Source of the DNA: Gemmatimonadota bacterium
GTDB taxonomy: Bacteria; Gemmatimonadota; Gemmatimonadetes; Palauibacterales; Palauibacteraceae
Assembly: GCA_030601615.1 (NCBI GenBank)
Contig: JAUVTH010000022.1
Coordinates: forward strand, 1 to 11,649
Reading direction: 5' to 3'
DNA length: 11,649 bases
The notes under the pieces are model-generated. The model ran no database searches, had not been told where the DNA came from, and saw only the letters and a list, made by a program, of their open reading frames with translations. Below are positions 1 to 7,804 of the stretch, piece by piece (the first letter of the stretch is position 1; the number at the start of each line of letters is the position of its first letter). Position numbers and translations under genes: made by a program.

Positions 1-1261
1 AGGGTACCTCCAACTCGTCTTCCCATACCCCGTACAGAGCGTCCTGCGTTACCACCCGCAGCGTGAAACCATCGGGTGCCGGGATTCTCCCCAGGTACGG
101 CCCGTCACGTTCGAAGACGTCCCAGGCGTTCACCCAACCGCTGAATAGCCCTCCCCCCTCCGAGTCGAGTCGATCGGCATCATGCACGCCGACCCAGACC
201 CGACCGTCCGGTTCGGAGACCCAGACCCGCAGCACAGGCGGCAGGACATCCTCGAACTCCACTCGATCCAGCATGTCTTCGATCATGTCGTCCGGCGCTC
301 CACCCGACTCCATCCCCTCGCGCATCTCGGTCAACGCTCGATCCCGGTGGCGATCGCTCACCGGCGTCGACTCAAGGTCCCTCCGCACGATGCGGCGCAG
401 CCCACCAGACGCATCGTGCCACTGAAGCTCGTACGGAAGTCCGGGCGAGAGGACGACGATCCCGTCAGACCTCGGCATCCAGGTGTGGACCGGCTCGAAC
501 ATTCGGATCGGTGCGTCCCCGAAGCCGGCTTTCCATGTCCACTCGGCGATCGTATCGGGCGCGGATGCGCCATCCGGATCCACCTCGAGCAGGACGACCG
601 GCATCTCGCCGTCCTCGGCTCCGGGATCGATGACCTGGGCCTGTACGAACACGCGGCCCGCCGGAGTGACCTGCCACAACCCGAACGATCCCGCGGTACG
701 AGTTCCTGCCTCGTCACGCGCACCCGGAAGTCGCGTCGTGCCCTCGTGCTTCCCGGCGAGCGTCAGCCAATGCAGGACCGGAGGAAACCCTTGGGATACC
801 GCCAGGCGGCCTCCGTCAATCGGCATCACGGCCGCCGGCCGCCGGAACTCTCCGGGACCGTCCCCTTCCCCTCCAAAACTCCTGACCAGGTGCCCGTCAC
901 TATCGAACAGATGGATCAGGTGTGCCTGCGCATCCAGCACGAGCATCCCGTCGTCGGGTGCGGGCGCGACCCACGAGATCCGTCCGAACGCCAGCGGACC
1001 GTCGAGCTCGCCCACCTGGAGATCAGGCTCGATCCGCCAGGTCGATTCGGCATCCCAACCGTCACCACTGTTCGCGACGATCTCGACGCCGCTCGAATCC
1101 GTGACCGACACGACGACGGGTGCTGCCGACCCTCCGTCATCCGAACCCGGGTTGGCCGTGCACCCCGTCAAGGCGCTGATCCACACCAGGCTCCAGATCA
1201 GGAAACGATGTGATGGAGTGAACGCAGGACGGACTCGGCCCGCATCGTGAATGACTTTCAA
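1..1261 (-). CDS. Six-bladed beta-propeller-type lipoprotein, 3' end beyond window
   Basis: The frame is open without interruption for 420 codons from a TTG at 1261 to the window edge. No in-frame ATG gives the complete signal peptide, so TTG is chosen; AGGGGG lies 4 nt upstream and the start is 17 nt after the preceding RND stop. The N-terminus is a lipoprotein signal: basic/His-containing region to about residue 19, hydrophobic stretch 20-31, and lipobox LTGC with Cys34. Residue +2 is Thr, not Asp, so outer-membrane sorting would be expected if the E. coli rule applies. Residues 52-64 read SVTDSSGVEIVAN, and residues 129-138 (FGGEGDGPGE) resemble the turn motif of NHL/6-bladed propeller lipoproteins. 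Residues 405-420 (TQDALYGVWEDELEVP) resemble the C-terminal end of these proteins, so probably only a short tail is missing. The family is common in Gemmatimonadota and has no settled function. Its place at the end of an efflux operon suggests, but does not prove, an envelope role linked to the pump. Confidence 0.8.
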   Translation of the reverse strand, partial: MKVIHDAGRVRPAFTPSHRFLIWSLVWISALTGCTANPGSDDGGSAAPVVVSVTDSSGVEIVANSGDGWDAESTWRIEPDLQVGELDGPLAFGRISWVAPAPDDGMLVLDAQAHLIHLFDSDGHLVRSFGGEGDGPGEFRRPAAVMPIDGGRLAVSQGFPPVLHWLTLAGKHEGTTRLPGARDEAGTRTAGSFGLWQVTPAGRVFVQAQVIDPGAEDGEMPVVLLEVDPDGASAPDTIAEWTWKAGFGDAPIRMFEPVHTWMPRSDGIVVLSPGLPYELQWHDASGGLRRIVRRDLESTPVSDRHRDRALTEMREGMESGGAPDDMIEDMLDRVEFEDVLPPVLRVWVSEPDGRVWVGVHDADRLDSEGGGLFSGWVNAWDVFERDGPYLGRIPAPDGFTLRVVTQDALYGVWEDELEVP

Positions 1262-1265
1262 TGCG

Positions 1266-1271
1266 CCCCCT
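1266..1271 (-). promoter_or_regulatory. Ribosome-binding site for the TTG-started lipoprotein
   Basis: The minus strand reads AGGGGG, then 4 nt (cgca), then TTG. It is a moderate, close-spaced Shine-Dalgarno match. It supports the TTG at 1261 over later in-frame GTG codons, which would remove most of the signal peptide. Confidence 0.5.
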
Positions 1272-1278
1272 GTCGTTG

Positions 1279-4200
1279 TCAGGCCCTCCGAGCCACCACG
1301 TAACGATAGGCCACCGGAATCGCCACGAGCACGAACAAAGTACTCGAGATGAGGCCTCCTATCGTCGCGAGAGCCAATGAGTTCCAGATGTTCTCATCCT
1401 GTGACTGAGCGAACAGGATCAGCGGGAGCAATCCAAAGACCGTGGTGAACGTGGTCATGAGGATGGGGCGCACACGCTCCAGCGTCCCCTGCAGGATGGC
1501 CTCGCGAGTGGGCATGCTCTGCCGCAGCTCGCCGATGTGATAGACGATGAGGATTGCGTTGTTCACCACGATTCCGCCCATCATGATGGTTCCGATGTAA
1601 GCGGTTCGGGTGAACGCCGCATCCACGTAGAAGAAAATCAGAAAGACGCCTATGAGGGCCAGCGGCAGCGTCAGCAGCACGACGAACGGAGCCGACAGCG
1701 ACTCGAACAGGGCCGCGGTCACCATGTATATGAGGAGCACGGCAAAGATGATCGCGATATATACCTGGGTCTTTTCCTCGTCCGACCAGCGCCAGTCGTC
1801 GTCCTCTTCGATCTTGTAGCCCGGAGGCAGGGTCGTGGCATCCACAACCGCGTCTCGGATCAGGTCGCCAAGCTTCCGTGGCCCCCTGAACTCCCAGGCC
1901 ACCGTGCGCTGGTACTGCTGGTCCTCGCGGATGATGCGGGACAGAACGTTCCGGCGCTCGACGCTGGCCACGTCCGCCAGGCGCACTTCCCTTCCGCTGG
2001 GCGAGGGAATCCGCAGTTGCCTCATGTCGACGAGATCGAATTCCCGGTATCCGGCGAGTTTCACCGCGAACGGCAGCTCCTCCGCACCCACCCGGAGAAT
2101 CTGGGCACGAGGACGATCACTTGGCAGGTTGGCCGACACGAAGCGAAGGAGATCCTCCACGGTGAGGTCGTGCGCGCCGAGGGCTTCCCGGTCCACCGCG
2201 AGGTAATACTCGAATTCCTTGTCCCGCTCATACCATCTGCCGCTGGCGTTCGGATCAACGTCCTGGATACGACTGAAGCGCTCCAGCCGGGCCGCGAGAT
2301 CCTCACCCAGTTCCTGCACCTGGAGATAGTTGTAGCCGAGTATCTTGAGCGAGTAGTTGGGCGGGCTGCTCCCACCGCCATAGAAGGACGGCCCGTAGCC
2401 GTAGACCCGGACGTCGGCACCGGAGAACTGGTAACTGTAGGCTACCATCTGTTCCTTGATCGCGACGGGTACCTGCGTCGTTTCAAGCTCCTCGGGGAAC
2501 GTGATGCGGATGAATGAGAACTGCGGCTGCACCCAGGTCTCGTAGCGCTCCACCTCAGGAATCGTCGAGATCTTCTCCTCGAACGCTCGGGCCAGCGCGT
2601 CGGTCCGCTCGAGTCCCGCGCCGCGCGGGAACCTGACGTTGACGGAGATGTAAGTGTCCTGGCCCCAGAACGCCGACCAACGGATTCCGCGGGTCACGTG
2701 CTTGTCGAACAGTGACCAGCTGCCACCGAGCGCCGCCAGGCATACCACGACCACCAGGATCGGGTGGTCGAGAGCAAATCCGAGCACAGCCCGATACGCG
2801 CGAATGTAGGCCGGATCGCCTCCCGCCTTACTCGGGTTCCACCGGGGGCCGACCGCCCCCATACTCTCCACTGACGGCGCTCCGCTGGCGTCCGAGCTCC
2901 CGTTGCGGCCAGGAACTCCGTACACCCTCGCACGCCAGTGGTGAATACGTCCCGCCATCGTGGGCACGAACGTGAAGGCCACGAACAGACTGGCGATGAT
3001 CGAGAACGCCACGGCGAACGCCAGCGGCAGGTAGTAGATCCTGAGCTCGCCCTGCAGGAACAGGAACGGTACCAGGACGATCGCCGTCGTAGCCGTCGCC
3101 GCGATCACAGGTAGCATGACTTGCCGGGCACCGTCCGATGCCGCCTGCTTCGGCGGCTTCCCGAGATGCGAATGCCGCTCGACGTTCTCAAGCACCACGA
3201 TCCCGTTGTCCACGATCAGCCCGAAGCCCCAAGCCAGCCCCGCGAGCGTGAGGACGTTGAGCGAGAAGCCGCCGATGTAGAGCATGTTCACGGCGATCAG
3301 CACACTGAACGCGATCGTCGCGAACACAATGAGCACCGCGCCGAAAGAGCGCAGGAAGAGGGTCAGGACCAGGAGTATCACGATCGCGGCCGCGATCGCG
3401 CGCAGCCTCAGGTCGGTGAGCTGCTTCTCGATCTCCTCACTCTGGTCGACGTCCAGCTCGAGCGTGACGCCGGGCGGCATCCTGTCCACGAGCGGCTCGA
3501 CCGCCTCTTTCACGGCATCCGCAACCCGAACGGCGTTGGTCCCCGACTCGCGGCTCACAAAAAGCGAGATCGTGGGCTGCCCGTTGATCCGGAAGTAGGA
3601 CGTCGGATCGCCTGTCTGTTCTCGCACCGTGCCGATGTCCCGCAGGCGAACGGCCCCCACCGGACGCTGCAGGATCACCAGGTCTTCGAGGTCGGATACA
3701 CGCCGGACGCGAGTTCTCACGGACAGGGTGACCTGCTGGCCTTCGAGAACCAGCGATCCCGGAGCCCGCAGAGTCGAGAGATCGCGGATACGCTGCTCCA
3801 CCTGCTCCGGACGAATATCGAGGGCCTCGAGCTTCTGCCTGTCCAGCTCGACCGCTACCTCGCGGTCCTCACCACCCCAGATGACCACACCGGCAACGCC
3901 GTCCACGCCGGACAGGACCGGCTCGATCTCCTCTTCCGCCACCTCCGCCAGGCGGCTGAACGTATACGGACCGTGAAGCTGATAGCTCAGGAAGCGCTGT
4001 TCCTCCTCAGAGAACTCCCGAGGCACGAAGGGCTGGATCTGTGGCAGCACGGCCGGCGGCAGCTCGTTCCGCAGGGCCGCGAACCGCTCGCTGAGGTCGA
4101 GCTGCGCGAAGTCCATGCGCACGTCTCGGTCGAACTCGATGTCGATCTCTGCACTGGAGCCGGTGCCCCGTGGATCGGCCCGCGACGTGGAGGTAATCTT

Positions 4201-4428
4201 CCGCACGCCCTTCACCTGCTGGGCAGCGGACTCGAGGGGAGAGGTAACGAAGGCCTCCATCGCTTCGGGCGATGCCCCTCCCCACGTCGCGTTGACCGTG
4301 AGACGCGGGTAGTCGACGTCCGGCAGAAGCTCCACCGGAATCAGCCGAAAGCTGTAGGCTCCCAGGGCTACGAGCGCGATATAGATCGCGGCCGTGGCCA
4401 CGGGTCGCTTGATGGACAGATCGATCAC
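1279..4428 (-). CDS. RND efflux permease, HAE-1/AcrB-like (second of two)
   Basis: Inner-membrane proton-driven permease of 1049 residues, the normal length for the ACR_tran (AcrB) family. It starts at GTG 4428 behind AAGGAGGGAGG; the start SIKRPVATAAIYIAL is the standard TM1 opening. Layout: TM1 about 10-30, porter domain about 31-335, TM2-TM6 about 341-495, linker about 496-545, TM7 about 555-573, second porter domain about 575-885, TM8-TM12 about 889-1046. TM4 reads GFGLIVDNGIVVLENVER, with Asp407 present but Asn408 where AcrB has Asp408. TM10 reads GGIVVNNAILIVYHI, with Asn956 where AcrB has Lys940. The heavy-metal-exporter TM4 pattern is lacking: Gly401 sits where its first Asp would be. 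So a drug, lipid or small-molecule substrate is more likely than metal ions, but the substrate is unknown. The second porter domain has an unusual Gly/aromatic loop (residues 675-692), and an acidic Trp-containing stretch (874-886) precedes TM8. It follows the first permease by 61 nt and is clearly divergent from it. Confidence 0.95.
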   Translation of the reverse strand: MIDLSIKRPVATAAIYIALVALGAYSFRLIPVELLPDVDYPRLTVNATWGGASPEAMEAFVTSPLESAAQQVKGVRKITSTSRADPRGTGSSAEIDIEFDRDVRMDFAQLDLSERFAALRNELPPAVLPQIQPFVPREFSEEEQRFLSYQLHGPYTFSRLAEVAEEEIEPVLSGVDGVAGVVIWGGEDREVAVELDRQKLEALDIRPEQVEQRIRDLSTLRAPGSLVLEGQQVTLSVRTRVRRVSDLEDLVILQRPVGAVRLRDIGTVREQTGDPTSYFRINGQPTISLFVSRESGTNAVRVADAVKEAVEPLVDRMPPGVTLELDVDQSEEIEKQLTDLRLRAIAAAIVILLVLTLFLRSFGAVLIVFATIAFSVLIAVNMLYIGGFSLNVLTLAGLAWGFGLIVDNGIVVLENVERHSHLGKPPKQAASDGARQVMLPVIAATATTAIVLVPFLFLQGELRIYYLPLAFAVAFSIIASLFVAFTFVPTMAGRIHHWRARVYGVPGRNGSSDASGAPSVESMGAVGPRWNPSKAGGDPAYIRAYRAVLGFALDHPILVVVVCLAALGGSWSLFDKHVTRGIRWSAFWGQDTYISVNVRFPRGAGLERTDALARAFEEKISTIPEVERYETWVQPQFSFIRITFPEELETTQVPVAIKEQMVAYSYQFSGADVRVYGYGPSFYGGGSSPPNYSLKILGYNYLQVQELGEDLAARLERFSRIQDVDPNASGRWYERDKEFEYYLAVDREALGAHDLTVEDLLRFVSANLPSDRPRAQILRVGAEELPFAVKLAGYREFDLVDMRQLRIPSPSGREVRLADVASVERRNVLSRIIREDQQYQRTVAWEFRGPRKLGDLIRDAVVDATTLPPGYKIEEDDDWRWSDEEKTQVYIAIIFAVLLIYMVTAALFESLSAPFVVLLTLPLALIGVFLIFFYVDAAFTRTAYIGTIMMGGIVVNNAILIVYHIGELRQSMPTREAILQGTLERVRPILMTTFTTVFGLLPLILFAQSQDENIWNSLALATIGGLISSTLFVLVAIPVAYRYVVARRA

Positions 4429-4434
4429 CCGCCG

Positions 4435-4445
4435 CCTCCCTCCTT
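4435..4445 (-). promoter_or_regulatory. Strong ribosome-binding site for the second RND permease
   Basis: The minus strand reads AAGGAGGGAGG, two overlapping anti-SD matches, followed by 6 nt and GTG. This fixes the GTG at 4428 as the start. It also shows that this gene has its own strong initiation signal rather than relying on overlap coupling like the two genes before it. The rest of the 61-nt spacer (4429-4489) shows no hairpin with a T-run. Confidence 0.75.
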
Positions 4446-4489
4446 GCCGCCCACCTCTGTGTGAGCGCCACCAACCTCTCGTCTCATTC

Positions 4490-7400
4490 TCAACCGTCCG
4501 TCAACGCCGGCCCGAGCGCCGCGTCCGCCAGCGAAACATTCAGAGTCCGCTCGCCAGGACCCGCGCCCGTCGACGCGCTGACTGACTCCCCCGGCGTCAC
4601 CACGATCGAGTAGGCGACCGGCACCACGATGAGCGTCAGGAACGTGGCGGAGATCAGGCCTCCGATCACTGCGACCGCCAGCGGAGCCCTGAGATCGGCG
4701 CCGGCGCCCCACCCGAGAGCCATGGGAAGAAGACCGAAGACGGTCGTGATCGTGGTCATCAGGATGGGTCTCAACCGCAACCGACCGGCTTCCAGAATAG
4801 CGTGTCTCTTTGTCGCGCCTTCGGCGCGCTTCTGGTTGATGAAGTCTACTTTGATGATGGCGTCGTTCACGACGATTCCGATCAGGATCACGAATCCGAT
4901 CCCGCTCATCGCGTTGAGTCCGTCGCCGGCCAGCGCCAGCGCCACCACAGCGCCAATCGACGCCAGCGGCACCGAAATGAGCACGACAATGGGCTGGATG
5001 AGGGACTCGAATTTCGCGGCCAGGATCAGGAACACGAGGAAGAGAGCAAGGCCGAACGCGAACAGCAGGGAGCGGAAGCTCTCCCTCATCTCTTCGTTCT
5101 CCCCCCCTACCCTCAACGCGGTCAGGGCCGGGAGTCGTACATCGGCCACCGCGGCCTCGACCGCCTCGACCGCCGATACGATTCCGCCACCCCGAATGTC
5201 GGCCAGGACCTGGACCGTGCGGTTCTGCTCGGTTCGTCGGATCTCCACGGGACCGTATCCCTCGCGCGCCGTGACCAGCTCGCGGATCGGCACTCCTTCG
5301 AGCGTCAGGGTCATGACGTCCGCCAACGCCTGACGGTCCACTTCAGGCAGTCGAACGCGGATATCGATCTTGTCCGAGAACTCGGTATACGGACGGTCGG
5401 TCTCTGCTCCCCGAAGGTACGCTTCGATCGCGTCCGCCACCTGCATCACCGACAGTCCGTACCGGGCGGCCGCCGCGCGGTCCACCTCGATCTCGAGCTC
5501 CGGCTGGGTGAGCTGAAGGTCGATCCGGGCGTCGTCGATCTGCGGCAGGTCCCGGATGCGGATCAGGACTTCCTCGGCGACCATTACCAGGCTATCGAGC
5601 TCCTGCCCGCGGATCTTCACGGCCAGGTCGGCTTCCCCGACCCCGAGTGCCCGTCCCAATGACGTCGCTCGACCGGTCTCGATCGACACGGCCCTCGGGT
5701 CGATCCCAGTTCCTTCCACTGCCAGCCGGAACTCGTCGACGACGTCGGTCACCCGGCGACTCCCCTCGACCAGTCGCACGTCGAGAGCCGCGTTGTTGAG
5801 GCCCGTCAGCTCGCGAGTCGCCAGCTCCGCCTCGCGAGCACGTCCGGCGCGACTGAACACGGCCTCGACCCCGTCCATCTCCAGCAGCGCAGTTTCCAGC
5901 CTGCCCGCCGCTTCCGCCGTCACTTCCAACGGCGTCCCCACCGGGAGGTTCAGCTCCACCCGGAACGCCCCCTCGTCCACGTCCGGCATCAGGCCGCGAG
6001 GGAGGAGTCTCGCTCCCGCCCCGACCGCTGCGAGGCCGCCAAAGGCGCTCAGCAGGACGAGACCGCGGTGCGCGAGGGACCACTTCAGCGATCGCTCGTA
6101 CCTCTCGGCAAAGGTCGCGAAGGCGCGGTCGAACGCGTCGAGCAGAGGACGGAACACGGCCGCCGTGATACGCCCGATGGCTCCGAACAGATCTGAGAAC
6201 GTGATACGGATCGAGGCTACGACGAACCGGTACGAGTTCTTCATCCCCCTGCCGACCCGACGGGCGATGCGGACCGGAAGCAGGCCCGTGATCTCCCTCG
6301 CCGGCTCGACGGCCTCATCTGCGATCTCGGGCTTCCCACGTCCCATGCGGGCGGCGATGACAGGCAGGAGAGTGAGCGCCACGAGCAGCGACGCCAGAAG
6401 TGAAAATGCCACGGCAAGGCTCAGGTCCGTGAACAGAGCCCCTGCCACTCCCTTTACATATAGCACCGGACCGAACACGGCGATGGTTGTCAGGGTCGAC
6501 GCCGTGATGGCCCCCGCCACCTCATTTGCGCCGATCGAAGCCGACTCGGCCGCGTCCCTGCCCTCCTCCTCCCGGTGGCGAAAGACATTCTCCAGCACGA
6601 CGATCGAATTGTCGAGCAGCATTCCGACGCCGAGCGCCAGACCGCCGAGGGACATCACGTTCAAACTGACGTTCGCCAGATAGCACAACGCGAATGCCGC
6701 CATCACTGAAATCGGAATCGCGAGTCCGATGGCGACCGGATAGCGAGGATCCCTGAGGAACAGGAAGAGAACGAGGAACGCCAGGACCCCCCCGATGAGA
6801 AGCGCCTGAACGACGTTCAAGATCGCGTCCGAAATGAACGTGGCCTGGCTCGAGGCGACCTGGATTCCCACCTCCGGGAACTCCTGCCGCAACTGAGCCA
6901 GCACCTCGTCAACACGGTCGGCTACGCGAACGGTGTTCGCGCCCGCCTCCTTGTAGACCAGCAGTCCGATCGCCGGCTCGCCGTTGAACCGGGCCACCGT
7001 CTCGCGCTCGGCCTCGCCCTCGAAGATCCGCGCCACGTCGCCAAGCCGAACGACTCCGCCCCCCTCCGGTCGCGCGACCACCACGTCTTCGAGATCCTCG
7101 ACGCTCTGGAATTCGCCCAGCGTACGCAGGCTGTACCTGAAACGGCCTCGCCGGATGCTCCCCCCGGGAGCGCTGTAGTTGGCCCGGTCCAGTGCCTCCG
7201 TGACCCTCGCGATGCTCACGCCGTTCACAGCCAACCGATCGGCGTCCACCTCGACCTGGATCTCGCGCACCGGCCCGCCCGTGATAGCCGCCATCGCAAT
7301 GCCGTCCAACTGCTCCAGCCGGCGCTTGAACACGGCATCCGACAGGTCGCGGAGCTCGGCCAGGTTTGCACCGGTGATCGCGAGCGAGATGATCGGGTCG

Positions 7401-7804
7401 TTCGTCGGGTCCGAGGTCAGGATGACCGGCCGTTCGGAGCTCTCCGGCAGGCTCCCGGCCAGGTTGTCGAGCCTCTCTCTGACATGGAGCATCGCGAACT
7501 CCATGTCCGTCCCCCAGTGGAATTGCAGTCGAACGAGAGACTGCCCCTCGCGCGACCTCGAGTCGACGGAACGCACCGCGGGAACCCGGCTCACCACCGC
7601 CTCGACCGGCTCCGTGACGAACCGCTCGACCTCGGCGGGGCCAGCGTCCGGATATGTCGTCCACACCGACAGAGTCGGGAAAGAAACGTCCGGCAGGAGG
7701 TCGATCGGGAGGCGGGAGAACGAGACGACACCGAGAACGCCAACGGCCAGGTATAACATAGCCGTCGCGACGGGGCGCCTGATCGACAGGTCGGACAGGG
7801 CCAT
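4490..7804 (-). CDS. RND efflux permease, HAE-1/AcrB-like (first of two)
   Basis: Inner-membrane RND permease of 1104 residues. An in-frame ATG 54 nt upstream would add 18 residues (MGQSRREGRRRSEHGSEL) read out of the end of the outer-membrane-factor gene. The ATG at 7804 is preferred because it has GGGAG 7 nt upstream, forms a TGATG junction with the preceding stop, and gives MALSDLSIRRPVATAMLYL, the family's usual start. Layout: TM1 about 11-30, porter domain about 31-325, TM2-TM6 about 330-485, linker 486-580, TM7 about 581-600, second porter domain about 601-905, TM8-TM12 about 911-1069, and a cytoplasmic tail of about 35 residues. TM4 reads GVGMLLDNSIVVLEN (Asp398, then Asn399 instead of the second Asp). 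TM10 reads GIVVNDAIIKVDFIN, with Asn980 at the AcrB Lys940 position, Asp981 next, and Lys985 five residues on. The TM6-TM7 linker is about 95 residues, clearly longer than in AcrB. Gly392 replaces the first Asp of the heavy-metal motif. The substrate is unknown. Together with the adaptor and channel upstream it can form a full tripartite pump. Confidence 0.95.
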   Translation of the reverse strand: MALSDLSIRRPVATAMLYLAVGVLGVVSFSRLPIDLLPDVSFPTLSVWTTYPDAGPAEVERFVTEPVEAVVSRVPAVRSVDSRSREGQSLVRLQFHWGTDMEFAMLHVRERLDNLAGSLPESSERPVILTSDPTNDPIISLAITGANLAELRDLSDAVFKRRLEQLDGIAMAAITGGPVREIQVEVDADRLAVNGVSIARVTEALDRANYSAPGGSIRRGRFRYSLRTLGEFQSVEDLEDVVVARPEGGGVVRLGDVARIFEGEAERETVARFNGEPAIGLLVYKEAGANTVRVADRVDEVLAQLRQEFPEVGIQVASSQATFISDAILNVVQALLIGGVLAFLVLFLFLRDPRYPVAIGLAIPISVMAAFALCYLANVSLNVMSLGGLALGVGMLLDNSIVVLENVFRHREEEGRDAAESASIGANEVAGAITASTLTTIAVFGPVLYVKGVAGALFTDLSLAVAFSLLASLLVALTLLPVIAARMGRGKPEIADEAVEPAREITGLLPVRIARRVGRGMKNSYRFVVASIRITFSDLFGAIGRITAAVFRPLLDAFDRAFATFAERYERSLKWSLAHRGLVLLSAFGGLAAVGAGARLLPRGLMPDVDEGAFRVELNLPVGTPLEVTAEAAGRLETALLEMDGVEAVFSRAGRAREAELATRELTGLNNAALDVRLVEGSRRVTDVVDEFRLAVEGTGIDPRAVSIETGRATSLGRALGVGEADLAVKIRGQELDSLVMVAEEVLIRIRDLPQIDDARIDLQLTQPELEIEVDRAAAARYGLSVMQVADAIEAYLRGAETDRPYTEFSDKIDIRVRLPEVDRQALADVMTLTLEGVPIRELVTAREGYGPVEIRRTEQNRTVQVLADIRGGGIVSAVEAVEAAVADVRLPALTALRVGGENEEMRESFRSLLFAFGLALFLVFLILAAKFESLIQPIVVLISVPLASIGAVVALALAGDGLNAMSGIGFVILIGIVVNDAIIKVDFINQKRAEGATKRHAILEAGRLRLRPILMTTITTVFGLLPMALGWGAGADLRAPLAVAVIGGLISATFLTLIVVPVAYSIVVTPGESVSASTGAGPGERTLNVSLADAALGPALTDG

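Noticed and set aside
182..1213. Plus-strand open frame of 343 codons, and an overlapping one at 483-1250
   Set aside because: They lie opposite the lipoprotein gene, are rich in Arg, His and Pro, and show no domain, signal peptide or membrane segment. Long antisense frames are expected opposite GC-rich coding sequence.
3121..4464. Plus-strand open frame of 447 codons opposite the second permease
   Set aside because: It has the same Arg/His/Asp-rich shadow composition, while the minus-strand frame is a full RND permease with recognisable motifs throughout.
1279..7804. Heavy-metal (CusA/CzcA-type) exporter identity for the permeases
   Set aside because: The first Asp of the metal-exporter TM4 pattern is Gly in both (Gly392 and Gly401), and the overall N-terminal and TM4 sequences fit the HAE-1/AcrB-like group better.
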